This document shows, piece by piece, positions 47,701 to 64,000 of a stretch of DNA of 64,000 nt. Under the pieces are notes generated by a model. It saw nothing but the letters and a program-made list of their open reading frames with translations, searched no databases and had not been told where the DNA came from. This DNA is from Apostichopus japonicus (lineage: Eukaryota > Echinodermata > Holothuroidea > Aspidochirotida > Stichopodidae): assembly GCF_037975245.1 (NCBI RefSeq), contig NC_092572.1:18251989-18315988 (forward strand). The letters are read 5' to 3'. Positions within the stretch are counted from its first letter, which is position 1; the number at the start of each line of letters is the position of its first letter. The position numbers were made by a program, and so were the translations under genes.

Positions 47701-48100
47701 TTGTGTGATCCTGAAGCAAATGTTCTGCGAAATCTGCGTTGCTAACAGAAGTCAAATCGTGGACATGTTTGTAGAGTTCTTTCTCCATTTGCCAGTTTAC
47801 GTAGGAACGTAGAAGATAGATCTTCGTTGCATCTCTTCGTCGCTGTTGTTCCTTTGCACTGCTGTTTTTGTCAGGTCCATGCAACAATGGCTTTCCTCCA
47901 CTTGAACCTATACGCTCGTTCCAGGATAAGGTCGTTTTCTTTCGCCCGATTCTCCTTGCCCTGATCCCTTTTCCATGATTGTCACTATACTCTAGTCTAA
48001 TCGAATGTATTTGTACGAAAATCGTACAGTATTCTTTACTCAAAAGGCACACAAACAACAAACTATCGCGTACGAAAATCCTTTGCGGTAAACAGTACAA
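44727..48100 (-). CDS. Possible two-exon gene start of unknown family
   Basis: The first exon ends at 47694 with donor AAAAG|GTAATG in phase 2 (motifs IGRKKTTLSWNERIG, KEQQRRRDATKIYLLRSYV, SNADFAEHLLQDH). It joins in phase to an exon at about 44727-44842 (acceptor tgtatag) reading FQMHLFRKDAESQTEAF and SVNTQKGE, donor GAAG|GTAAAT. The basic, SNADFAEHLL-type sequence resembles DNA-binding or transposon-associated proteins, but I cannot name it. The start and the later exons are unclear. It runs the length of the 7.26-kb block. Confidence 0.35.
45020..46460. other. Gene-free interior of the 7.26-kb block
   Basis: Read as intron of the possible minus-strand gene. Nothing recognisable except repeated short phrases (TAAACTTCCTGT... 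at 45205, 45303 and about 45395) that hint at decayed direct repeats. Confidence 0.35.
46464..46701. mobile_element. Small foldback element with telomere-like core
   Basis: Terminal inverted repeats TTCTTACAACTAGTCGTAAG / GTTACGACTAGTCGTAAGAA are themselves near-palindromes around ACTAGT. The interior holds degenerate GGTTAGGGTTAG ... TTTAGGG motifs at 46567-46609. No coding capacity. Confidence 0.6.
46897..47633. mobile_element. Foldback element with nested palindromes, about 740 bp
   Basis: The outer inverted repeat GCGAAGTTCGAACACCTAAG...CCCCAAAACT (46899-46940) pairs with 47590-47632. An inner, nearly perfect long palindrome spans about 46945-47335, centred near 47130 (TCGTGTATTTCTTAGGGG arms). 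The motif GCGAAGTTCG recurs at least six times. Noncoding. Confidence 0.65.
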
Positions 48101-49640
48101 TAATCTGAAATGCTGTGCTATAACATTAAGTGTGCATGGGTACGGGCTTGTTACGCATACGCTTGCCTGTGCTATTCACTGATCTAAATTTGCCACCGAG
48201 GTCACGTGAGTTTTCGGGGTCCCATTAAACCTCGCTGAAACCTCGATAATGCCAGCGCCCTCAAAAAAAGTCTACGAGCGATATCGCCTTTAAGTACTAA
48301 CGCTACTTATCTTTACCAACGTAGTGGTTACAAAGGTCGTTCGACTTAACTCTATTTGTTGTATTCTGAACATATGATTATCATTGAATATTAAATCTAG
48401 ATCTAATGGGAGTGGTGTTCAAAGGTTGGTTTGTTGTTTGGCAATGATGAGATTAATGTGTGGCCTTCATATCAAAATCACACGAGCTGTAAGAGCATGT
48501 GCCTTTACTGTTTTTCCTTATAAGTAAGATGTTTTTTCCACTTTCGTTCTGTTTAAAGAATAACCGGTTGACAATAAAACAAAACGACCGAGTAACTTTC
48601 AAACTAAAGGTTAACCATTCATAGATTTTAAAGAACGAACAAACCTTTAGATTATTTTTACTGCACATGTGGAAACGCTGTCGCATTTGTTATCTTGTAC
48701 TAATCGACGATCTGTAAGTAAAGTAAAGTAAAGTAAAATGCACAAGTGGATTAGTTAATATGTGTCAGTATATTCTAAGATAATATTTTAGCATGTACCA
48801 CATTCATTGTATTGAAATGAAATATTGCAACATTAGTTATACGAAGAAATACAAAGTCCAACTCTATATATGGATATTTAATATCAATGAATTATACTAC
48901 ATGTGAGGTTCAATATGATATTTATAATCTACCCAGGGGTCCATAGCCTCATGGCTTATGCTAGAATAAAGCATGGAACTGAAGTGAAACTAACTAACGA
49001 GTACTACTTTTGTTAGGTACCATCAACCAATGTATTCGTTTGCTTAACAAATACATGTAATTGACGATACCTCGTGCTCTTGAAGGGTCATTGATGTCTA
49101 ACTTCCTTGTTTCGAATTCAAGATGATAAATGTAATTGAAAGATAAATTAGGTTGAAATAGTAATATATTCCATTCCAATGCACATTATAGCCTTGGTGT
49201 CATAATTGACATGTTTTTCTTCCTTTTTTATATTCTCTCCTTTGTTTTTGGCAAAAATGAAACCAAACTGACCTCGATGTCCCCAACTTCTGGCACTCTG
49301 GTGATTTCGGGTCACGACTTACTTGCAACATCACTCTGGAAAAGCCAATGGATTCTAAATGTAGCCAGTTTTTACGATTAATGTAGAGAGAGTGTTGTAG
49401 CCTAACATCAAGAAAATATGTCCCCTTCATATAGCTGCATTTGTAAAACAAACAAATCAGTTAGACTATACCTGTATATCTGTGGTATTTCCTTAATTTA
49501 ACCCTCTTTCAGATGCTGAATTCTATTGAGTTGAATATAGTTTTCTTTCAAAGATCGAACTGTATAATATAAGCTTACGCTACAATGTTCAGGCGCATAT
49601 CCAGGGGGGCGTTGGGGGCGCGCGCCCACCGGGTAAGAAA

Positions 49641-49799
49641 TAGAGGAGAGGGGAAAACAAGAAGAAAAAAGGGAAAAAGAGGGGAAAAGAGAGAAGAAGA
49701 GAGGAAGGAAGGGAAAAGAAAAAGAAGAAAGAGAGAAAAAGGAGAAAAGAAGGGAGTAAAAGAAAAACGCCAAGACACCGGGAAGAGAAAGAGGAACAG
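49641..49799. repeat. Polypurine tract
   Basis: About 150 nt almost purely A and G on the plus strand, inside the composite element. Low complexity; apparent long frames here are not genes. Confidence 0.85.
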
Positions 49800-50366
49800 T
49801 GACATCATTACAGCGCTGATCACTATTATAAACACATGGCAGGGTAGCCAGTGACGGATCGAGGATTTCGGAAGGGGCATGCGCCTCAACCTACCCCTTA
49901 CACCGACCACTCCATATTTGACGTTTCATTTATCCTCTCCCACGAATGTATCTATGTACTATATATGGTCTATCATAACGCGTGTGTGTGTATGGACGCC
50001 TTAAACAATTGTGCTATGAAACCAACTGTGGCGGGTCTCGAACTCGACCGAGTCGTCGGGGAACATGACGCATTTCGGGAAGGAGGCGACCCCCCCCCCC
50101 CGAGCATATTTGTTTATGATATCGCTAGTAATTTCAAAATAGAAAATGCTTAGATGCATCTTTCAAGACCTGGAAAGTGTAATTTCCAGCGATCTGGGAG
50201 CCATTTTCGGACAAAATTTTCTTGTACGCTTCGCGCCAACTCATAGTGGCGCTACGCTAAGATAGTTTGACTACAGGCTTCGCCCTTCCCTTGGCATATT
50301 CTTCGCTACGCACCTGTTCGAATTTGTAAAGCAAACAGCAGATATCAAACTGCCGTCGTGTGTAGT

Positions 50367-50814
50367 CAAAGGCGTAGGGGCCCAATTTAATTTGGGTGCT
50401 GTAACGACTTGCCCGAAAAACATAACCTAAATTTTTCGTCAATAACATATACAAGCAACGGTTATTACATCGCAAGCCATCGTATACCATACGGTCCGTG
50501 AAAGTTGCGCAGTATACCGCGGGATGCTAATGTAAACGACGAAGTGTCTTATGTAGATGGAGAAAAGCATGGAGGTCCAAATATGTCAAATTCTCTTTTA
50601 CATTAGTAATGGCGAATTAGTCGGCCAAGCATAGAACTTTATTGTAATTATCAAGGACATATTTTTAAACTATTCATTTCCTTTAGCTACATCATTGAAA
50701 TTTATTTTTCTTTCAGTAGGTGCCCGAAAAATTCAAAGTATATTGCCCGAATTTTCAGAAAAAAATATTTGGTTGGGGTGGGGGGCTGCAGACACCCCGC
50801 CTCCTACACCTATG
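50367..50814. mobile_element. Nested hAT element, 448 bp
   Basis: Ends CAAAGGCGTAGG / CCTACACCTATG match the element at 23939-24723, as does the GTAACGACTTGCCCGAAAAA interior. Perfect 8-bp duplications TGTGTAGT lie at 50359-50366 and 50815-50822. Confidence 0.85.
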
Positions 50815-52867
50815 TGTGTAGTGTTCGGTGTCGGAAATACCTGCTATTTTTTCATTTCCTTCAACCAAGTTTTATAATAGCCGTTATAAGAGGTTTTAAT
50901 ATTTCTACACCAATAAATTAGTGTGTCTGAATTTTCGAAAATTTCCTGACCAACATTCTTCATCATACTTCCCTCTACTCGAGTAAGTTTGACCGGTCTG
51001 TAAGGGGTTGAAGGAGGTTTTTCTATATTGGTTGTCCATAGGTGACATTTTTTGCAACATTATGGGTATGTTTTGAAGGGAGTTTATTCACGAAAAATGT
51101 GAATTTTCAAATTCTGAACAAATAATGGGCTGAAAACCTTGAAAAGTGGGGCTGTAGAGTATTGTGGGCCGCGACGTAGAATCACCTACAAAAGCAATGA
51201 TCCACAGGAGATGCGATGAGGTCGAACATGATGTGTGACTGGTAACAATCTTGAAAAAGGTTATGGATGAAAAAACATTATTGCGAAATATACTTGGATC
51301 TCAGGCAAAAGTTTACATCTGGTTGGTCATTTTCAAGCCCGAAAAGTGTCATTTCCGGTGATCTGGGGGGTATAAATACCAAAAATTTTCTTGTACGCTG
51401 CGCGCCAACTGATGGTGGCGCTCCGCTTAGATAGCAATTCGCGCCCCCCGGGTTAGGAAATCCTGGATACGCCCCTGATGTTATTGTTGACTTCCAGGAA
51501 GCAGCAATGATGCTGAATTTCGTTATATTACAATGTCAATGTGTTTCACATCATTAAACTGCTATAGCAGTTTAATTTTTGTGAAACAGTATCTAAGTAA
51601 TGTAACTATTTTTTAATGAAGTTTACAAATATAACCGAATTACTAATGTTAAACAGCCTGACTTTAATAATCTCTGTAAATTCAGAGTTTGGTAGGAATG
51701 CGCGTCGATGTTTACTGGGCGTTGTGTGAATCGCGCCGATTGCATGCAAGGCACTGCAATGTTTACCGTAATGCCATTGCCAAGGTGGAATTTTTATACG
51801 GGCCTATATGATCCCAATTCCATATCCTCCCTTAGTCCACAAAAGCATCCGGGAGAGTACGTTGAGAGTCCGACCTTCTGGTCAGAGGTGGGCTAACTGT
51901 CTTGCAATGGAGGGCTCACGTCTATAAGACTGGGTTGATGTTCAACATTCAGTCACTATGACCCCAGTGAGGCGTATTCTCTTGATAATTTTGGTTTTGC
52001 TTCAAATTGTTATTTACACTGCCTGTTTGCTTGTTTATCTTAATCATTTTTCTCGCTAAGTAATCAATTGTTACTTCAGATTTAATTTATTCTCTCGCCC
52101 GCCACTATATACCATCGTTATATCGACCTTTCGAAGTTAATCCAATATTGTTACTTGGAAAATGAGCTTCATAATATATACAAATTTATTTAAATGGTAA
52201 TTATAGTAAATCATATATAGACAATGAGATTGCAGTAAGCATACCCATCACATGACAGTAAGTAAATCAAATGACAGTATAAATACTACAATGTGGCAAA
52301 TATCTTGGAAGAGATGGTTTTATCGATGCCTCTAGGGGAAAAACTAAGGCTATTTCGGAAGCCTAGCTTGAAGAAGATAGACTCCAAACAAATAATTACA
52401 ACGTTCTGTTGATTTCATGATGATTTATCCTCTCTATGACGATTAAAAGTTCAATTAAACGCTGTTAAAAATTTTCAAGGTACTGATTGAATACAAATAA
52501 TTGGATAAATTAAATGGCTGTGACAATAATCGGGAGTACCGGATAATTCCTTTTCCAGAACTAATTTACCTCAGTCTATAAAAACTTGTTCAATAGTTGC
52601 AAAGCTCGAAGCCACACGTGATGAGGCATCTGATCCATGATTGGTTCAACTTATTATCTACTTTGGAACATTATTAATATCCATCACATTTATCAATGAA
52701 TGAACCAATCATGTGTGAGAATGAAGCAAAACGGCACATGGTCCTTATTTTTGATTATGCCGGATTTTTGATTATGCCGGATGAAGTATGATGCGATGTG
52801 CTTTATATTGTACACATTTGAACTTAACACCTTAAGGTTATGTATTGATAACAAACCTATTGATACA

Positions 52868-52870
52868 TAA

Positions 52871-52910
<40 letters not shown>
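52868..52910. repeat. (TA)n microsatellite
   Basis: Shorter counterpart of 23281-23359. Confidence 0.9.
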
Positions 52911-52915
<5 letters not shown>

Positions 52916-54285
52916 CCGAGGATAACCTGTTTGTGTAACTGTTTTATGTCTTGTTTTGAAATTCTTTCTACCAGTTGAACTGAAAAGTATAAAATCCATT
53001 TGACTATTTAACACGACATGATAATGAGAGGCGGCTGGGTGGGGGGGGGGCATGATCCCTGGTCTCTCTTTGCGCACTGCACAGAAGAAACTGCTTTATA
53101 CACATTTTAGTTGTTTCCAACTGTTTAATGTGTATTTCAAGTTGCGATCAATATGCAAATATATATTTATCTACTCAAGGTTTCCCATTTTTAGTCTACC
53201 GTGACTATTTGGTCAAAGAGTCTCTTGGTTTAAGTTTGTTAAAAACATTTTAATATCACTTTCTTTTGATTTCGAATTGCCGTAATTAATTATTTTAAGA
53301 CATTGGTGGACTTTTATCCAGATTATTCAGGGTACGTATCATCAGGGACACCGGCTCAGGTTTGATTTTGTCTCGTACTTCTTAGGAGGTGAGGGATGTA
53401 GACTAGGTTCACATCAATGTTCAGTGATGCTGAAATAGCCACCCGCATGAAGACTTTTTCATAATAATGATTGGATGGTCATAGCCTCACTGTCATCGGA
53501 GACACTGAGCAAAAAAATATATGTATTCCTCTACTTAATTGTGGATATCATGTTTGGTGCATCTCATAAAACGTCAATTTGCATGTCCCTTCTGCGCTAT
53601 TTTATCAACATTTTCTTTGAGCACTGTACAAGTAAGGCTAGCAAAGATGTATTCCCCTTTCGTAAAAGAATCTCAGCGAGACTACGAGTACTTCATCTAT
53701 ATCTATATCAAATCACGAGTATAGGTAATTATGCCAGAACACTTTTGAAGAAAAATCATCCAGTAGAGTAGAGTAACCGGAGGGTGGGGTCCCCAGTCAA
53801 ATGCCTTGCTCGCCCCCCCCCCCCAACCCTCCCCCTCAAATTACATTGGTATTCCACAGAAACTTTCGAAATTTATTTACACAAGCTTGTCCAATCTGTT
53901 TGTGGGTACGTGCACCAATCAAATCATGTAGCTTATCCTCCACATTGCATTAATACTTATCAGCTTCACTACAGCTTAACTTCACACTATAGAATCGCAG
54001 AAGCCTGAATGAGAATATCGTTGGGTGAGAAATAATCAGGTTGATAAGAAAATAATCATTTTGACAACAATAATGTATAATGGTGACAAACACGTATTAA
54101 ACTTTATAAGCTAAATATGAACGTTAAATCTTGCACTGTACATTGTAACAACCTTTGTCAGATTTCAAAATGACTGTAATTTTTTACAAAATTACTGTGA
54201 GTGTTAATAGTAACAGCTGTACGATTTCCATTCAAACTTTTAATTATGAATTAACATCTATCCAACATGAATGATGTTATGACTT

Positions 54286-54545
54286 ACAATGTATACAGTA
54301 TAAATGTAGACAAACTGAATGAAACTTAGCATTCAGTATGACTACATGCATGCTGTGTGAATGAATGTAGGCATACTCAATGAAACTTAGCTTTCAGTTT
54401 GACTACACACACAGTATGAATGAAGACATACATTATGAAACTTAGCATTCAGTATGCATACACGCACACAGTATAAATGTAGATATAGCCTACTAAATGA
54501 AACCGAGCATTCAGTATGACTACATAGGCTACATGCACTGACTGT
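54286..54545. repeat. Minisatellite, unit 2 copy
   Basis: Three to four units of the CATTCAGTATGACTAC repeat; shorter than at 25600-26075. Confidence 0.8.
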
Positions 54546-54669
54546 CAGCACATTTCGTAAGTGTAAGCAAAGCTTGACACAGTTTTCAGTATAAACAGTG
54601 TCAGTGTAAGCAATCTGGACGAATACAAGCTAACATTATGACTGAAAGCATTGGTATGTCTGTAAATAT

Positions 54670-54785
54670 GACGCATGACTGTAAGCTAACCATATGGCAT
54701 ATACCATACGGCTGTAAGCATACCATATGGCTGTAAGCATACCATATGGCTGTAAGCATACCATATGGCTGTAAACATACCACAT
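54670..54785. repeat. 19-bp tandem repeat
   Basis: About five units of ATGGCTGTAAGCATACCAT, near-identical and thus recent. Absent from unit 1. Frames across it are repeat artefacts. Confidence 0.9.
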
Positions 54786-54789
54786 CACA

Positions 54790-55085
54790 GTATAAACACT
54801 GTCATTTGGTGAATGTCGCCTGTAGAGATGGTAACATCGTTGCCCATGGGAACAATTATTTGGTAGGCTATTTCGGAAGCCTAGCTCCACTCAATTAAAT
54901 GATTAAGACACTGATTGGAACAATACATAGAATAAATCATATGATCTTTAGTAACGGATAATTCCTTTTCCAGAACTAATTTGCCTCTATAAAACTACTC
55001 AAAGGGTTGCAAACCTCGGGGTCACATGTGATGGGGATCTGATCCATGATTGGTTCGATATTACCTATTAAGTGTGTATAGGTTC
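54790..55085. repeat. Third, diverged copy of the 22.1-22.47 kb segment
   Basis: Shares GGATAATTCCTTTTCCAGAA, TATTTCGGAAGCCTAGCT and GATCCATGATTGGTTC in the same order as 22100-22470 and 52280-52680. It is more diverged than the other two and lies directly after the minisatellite. Confidence 0.65.
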
Positions 55086-55124
55086 TACTACATTTCGAAG
55101 TACTTATACGTCGGGTTCTAGATA

Positions 55125-55600
55125 GAAAGAGAGATATATAGATAGATAGATAGAAACTTTATTGTCCATTTCAGAAAGCAAAAAACAGAAATGATTTCCC
55201 GTCGACAGTAAACATAAAACCGTAGTGAATACATACAGAATCATACAATAAACAAGCTATTAGTGAACAACTACGAGAATAAAACCAAATAAGCAGAACA
55301 GTAACAGAAGCAGCACAGAGAGCTGCAAGTGGCAGATCACACACTGTGGCCAAATCGCTTTGTACGCGAGTTTAACAAGTGTATTGCCTCAGGTAAGAAA
55401 GAGTTACGGAACCTGGACGTTTTAGCATGGGGCACCTGTAATCGTATCCCGGATCTAGTAGCCACATTTTGTTGCTTGGACACGATATGCCGTTGTTCTA
55501 CCGTAAGATTGGGGTTCACCTCGTTTAAGCTTTGGCTGACTTGGGGTCGTCTGGTTTTCTTCTTGATGACTAGTATTCATTTAATTTTCCCGATTATATT
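55125..55600 (-). mobile_element. 3' end of a LINE with microsatellite tail
   Basis: The minus strand ends an RT-type ORF with RSGIRLQVPHAKTSRFRNSF and LPEAIHLLNS, the usual C-terminal signature of non-LTR ORF2. A UTR and the end ACAATAAAGTTTC(TATC)n follow. The 5' part is truncated and frameshifted at about 55520. The tail of tetranucleotide repeats suggests a CR1/L2-like clade (tentative). Confidence 0.7.
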
Positions 55601-55805
55601 CAGTTAAATTACTTCATGCATCAATATAATAATCTAAATATGAATGAAATAAAACTGTTAGCAACTGCTTATCCACTAGAGAGCCTGTGTAGGCACAATA
55701 TAATCATATGTAAACATTATCGTTTTAGTCTTCAATTAGAAGTAACGTTGTGTCTTGATTGCGTTTTTTAAGTCACTTTATCCCATCCTGGTGCCTCTCA
55801 GTGCG

Positions 55806-55875
55806 ATCACCATGGATTATCTAATCATCATGGATTATCTAATCATCATGGATTATCTAATCATCATGGATAATA
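55806..55875. repeat. 18-bp tandem repeat
   Basis: Four units of CATCATGGATTATCTAAT. Too short and without unique spacers to be anything else. Confidence 0.9.
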
Positions 55876-56054
55876 TAAAACCGCTTAAGCATTCCTTTAT
55901 GGGTATATGCACTAGATGCATTCATTAGTTTTACACCCACGTTGATCGAATGTTAGCGGTATTTGAAAGCCCTATGTAGTTGCCATTGCTTGTGATGCCT
56001 TCAAATGTGAACGTGAGAATGGTAGTTACAGCATAATATATACCAGGTGCTCTT

Positions 56055-56485
56055 ATAAATACATAGATAAATGGATTGATAGCGTAGATGGATTTCAGGA
56101 TTAATATATAATATATAAAAAGATGAAGGCATAGATAACGTTGATGGATATCAGGGTTAAACTATAATATATAAATAGATGAATGGATGGATAACGTTGA
56201 TGGATATCAGGGTTAAACTATAATATATAAATAGATGAATGGATGGATAACGTTGATGGATTTCAGGATTATTATATAATATATAAAAAGATGAACGCAT
56301 AGATAACGTTGATGGATTTCAGGATTAAAATATAATATATAAATAGATGAGAGGATAGATTACGTTGATGGATATCATGTTTAAAATATAATATATAAAT
56401 ACATGAGAGGATAGATTACGTTGATGGATATCATGTTTAAAATATAATATATAAATAGATGAATGGATGGATAACGTTGACGTTG
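56055..56485. repeat. 57-bp tandem repeat array
   Basis: About seven units containing ATAATATATAAATAGATGAA, GGATAACGTTGATGGAT and ATCAGGGTTAAA. The first units are the most diverged. Confidence 0.9.
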
Positions 56486-56759
56486 ATGGTTTTATACAGT
56501 TTTCTCTTCCTTGTTCTCTTCAGGGTAGTTCTAGTCTTCAATGGTATGCTCCCGGGACAGGTTTCAATCATGAATATGTTGAAACCAGTGACGTCTGGTC
56601 GTAAGAGCATTATGTTTGGGAGGTCTTTACGTTAGGCAAGTTCATTGTTTAGTAGAGCTGTTGAAATTGAGTCTAGACTGGCGACCTGTGTGGTCGACCT
56701 TGATATAATATTACTTTGAATTTAACATTTTCCTTCATCCGATTTTGTATGGTGTGGAC

Positions 56760-57295
56760 TTACAACAAGTATTGTAAACATGCTTATACATCCACAATTC
56801 GTTTATTTTGTTAAGTATTAAGTATACGAATGCACACCTAAACCTAATATGGAAGCTACGAACCCATTATATAGATATGATAAACGGTTAATCGACAGTT
56901 ATAGTAATTACCAAAATAATAAACATAGTTTAAATTATTTTAATTAAATAAATAAGCTATTTGATCTCTAAGTGATTACATAAACGAGTAACTCCAACGG
57001 AGTATTGAATTACTCATTAACTTTAAACGGTCTATATATTAACTTAGTTCTGCAGTTTAGTTATTTCTATCTTCAGGGAAACTCCTTTTGAAAACTTGGA
57101 TGTATAAAGCATTGAATCAGCAATTCATATCCAGCCGGTTCTTTCACAGACCAAATGTTGTTATCGTTCGATAGTGTGACCACATTCATAATGTAGACAA
57201 AATATCGAGGATGCAAAGCTCCTAAATTGTTACTCGTTTATTGTCTAATCACTAATTATTGCAGATATTCCTTGATTAAGAACTGTCCTCGGAAA
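56760..57295. repeat. Inverted copy of the 22.59-23.07 kb segment
   Basis: Contains the reverse complements of the unit 1 sequences, for example CTCGTTTATTGTCTAATCAC at 57233 and TTACCAAAATAATAAACATA near 56910. The same segment is missing from its collinear place at 52757 in unit 2. Confidence 0.75.
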
Positions 57296-57299
57296 GACC

Positions 57300-57795
57300 C
57301 AGATAGTCGAATGAAGTTTCCTAATCTAAATGACTCTTTGGAGCAGTTTATTGAAGGAAGTATATATATAGGTATTTAGGAATATATCCTTTATGTATAA
57401 AAGTGTGTAAAGGGGACAAACTTCTAAACTGCAATATTATAACAAAATGTAAGTAAATACCACCCACATTTATATCGTGTTTTCCTCGATTTATACTTAA
57501 GACATCATTTCAGTCATGCATAATTTTGTCATAAGATTGATGCAAAAATATTATATACTTGCAAGTGATAGACTAAAACCATCATAAAACTGCCCGATAC
57601 TTTAAAGTAACCCACTTAAATTAAGTAAAAGTAACTTGTGTTTCAGTTATATATTCAAACACCACTAGCTAACCTATGATTAGGTAGGATATTAATTTAA
57701 AGTATACTAATACATTTTAAGTTTGAATAATGTTTATCACGGTTGTTCACAGGTCGCCAGCATAAGCATACAGTCAATCGATATATCCCTGGGGT
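57300..57795. other. Gene-free boundary before copy C
   Basis: Nothing recognised. Homology to the 27.15 kb flank of copy B begins at about 57800. Confidence 0.4.
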
Positions 57796-58727
57796 TTCTG
57801 GTTAACACGCATCTCTCTGGTTTTAATGAGTCTTTTCTGTTTTCGTCTCATTTTGGTCACCACCTCCCATTCGTCATCCACATTTGTACAAGTTAAGCCG
57901 GGAAAGAATAATTGTGTTATTGCTGGGAACTGATTGTTTTATTTGTTCATTTCCCGTTGAAATGCCCAATATGATTCACCAGTAACCTGTTATCGAAATT
58001 GGGGAATTCCACATCACTCCATATATTTAGACAGTTCTTCTTGCAATCATTTAGCAATCATTTACCTAACAGCTGTAAGAAGTTTCCTGAAAGATAAAAG
58101 AAATCAATATATATATGCCATCATGCTTTCTCGTGAGTCAACTAGGTCCTTAATTTCAGCTACACGAGGTGACACTGTATTCTATATGCTATTAAAAATG
58201 ACAACTTCGTTTAAGGAGTTCGTTACCTAGGTACCATCATATCAAGTACTGATATATTTCTATTAATATTATCCAATGTTTGCATCAAAACATTGTATGG
58301 TCATATGACATGATAAAATATGGAAGTCACAATCAATATCACATGAATTAATATTTTAAATTAATACAGCGAGAATTGTAGGTATCTCGTGTAAGATTAT
58401 CCTATTGCAATAACTCCAAGTAACACTTTGTATCACATATGCAATGGTGTCATTAGTTTAAATTATGTTACCGATGCCTCAAACCTACGACAAGGATAAG
58501 GAAAGACAATCACCATTCAGTTATATTTGCAGTCCAGTTGAATAAGTTGTACAGAGCTAATATGTAATGCGCACGCTTATATCCATTTACTTAAATGAAG
58601 GAAGTAGACATAAACTAAAAACTCTTTTTGTGCGTATTAGATTTACCTTCATGACATCAATCCCTCATTCTACTCTGATTTTTGTGCGGTATAGAATATC
58701 ATATAAAAAGGTTACCCACGTATTTAC

Positions 58728-63999
<5,272 letters not shown>

Positions 64000-64000
64000 T

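Larger units (their letters stand above)
41034..48295. mobile_element. 7.26-kb block absent from unit 1, with inverted-repeat-like ends
   Basis: Unit 1 passes from 14811 to 14820 where this block sits in unit 2. The left end ACTTTAAAGGTGGGATCGCT and the inverse complement of the right end (ACTTAAAGGCGATATCGCT) are similar inverted repeats. No clean target duplication is seen. It could be an old DNA transposon with a minus-strand spliced gene, or ancestral DNA deleted from unit 1. It contains several smaller elements listed separately. Confidence 0.4.
49590..51477. mobile_element. Composite DNA element, 1888 bp, with empty site in unit 1
   Basis: The ends CAGGCGCATATCCAGG and (inverse complement of right) CAGGGGCGTATCCAGG match. 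A 5-bp duplication ATGTT flanks it at 49585-49589 and 51478-51482; unit 1 has one copy at 21252-21256. It contains a purine tract, a second start (CAGTGACGGATCGAGG at 49849) and the nested element at 50367-50814. No transposase seen. A 5-bp duplication is unusual for the hAT-like termini. Confidence 0.8.
48297..54545. repeat. Segmental duplication, unit 2 spacer
   Basis: 48297-48712 matches 14822-15230 and 48738-54545 matches 20404-26070. The junction at 48713-48737 is a short (GTAAA)n run. The interval 15230-20404, including the two-Ig gene, is missing here. Confidence 0.75.

Noticed and set aside
49498-49910. Overlapping long frames on both strands rich in F/S/P or K/E/R
   Set aside because: Product of the polypurine tract inside the composite DNA element.
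55806-55875. CRISPR-like array
   Set aside because: Contiguous 18-bp tandem repeats without unique spacers, in a eukaryotic genome.

Overview
The window reads as AT-rich nuclear DNA of an invertebrate animal: spliced genes with GT..AG introns, long (TA)n arrays, tRNA-derived SINEs, Penelope-like and LINE retroelement remnants, and many small hAT-type DNA elements. NACHT-ATPase and Ig-superfamily gene expansion suggests a deuterostome, most likely an echinoderm (possibly a sea cucumber). That placement is inference; no species marker is present.

The core is a tandem array of one gene family on the minus strand. Copy A (coding exons 826-13955) can be assembled exon by exon with matching splice phases. 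It gives a protein of about 945 residues: signal peptide, two Ig-like domains, one membrane helix, two micro-exons, then a cytoplasmic NACHT NTPase and a C-terminal tail. Copy B (28906-40048) has the same ten exons but carries two in-frame stops and a one-base micro-exon insertion, so it is a pseudogene. Copy C (58728-63999) enters the window with only its last three identifiable exons; its NACHT exon should lie beyond the right edge. A membrane receptor with Ig ectodomains and an intracellular NACHT is the most unusual object here.

Upstream of copy A, in the opposite orientation, lies a second Ig gene (15914-17691, plus). It encodes a signal peptide, two Ig domains and a short hydrophobic tail without a cytoplasmic part. 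The corresponding position in the second repeat unit has lost about 5.2 kb including this gene.

Layout: 1-17.7 kb copy A plus the divergent Ig gene; 17.7-27 kb gene-poor DNA; 27-41 kb copy B; 41.0-48.3 kb a block absent from unit 1, with inverted-repeat-like ends, hairpin elements and a possible spliced minus-strand gene; 48.3-57.3 kb a second copy of the 14.8-26 kb spacer with insertions, a deletion and an inverted relocated segment; 57.8-64 kb copy C. Paralogous empty sites allow several insertions to be delimited to the base. They include an 8-bp-duplication hAT element containing a second hAT element, and a 1.9-kb composite. A U2-snRNA-headed retroposon with 17-bp flanking duplications is also delimited precisely by its own repeats. 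Intron 7 of copy A holds three degenerate Penelope-like fragments.
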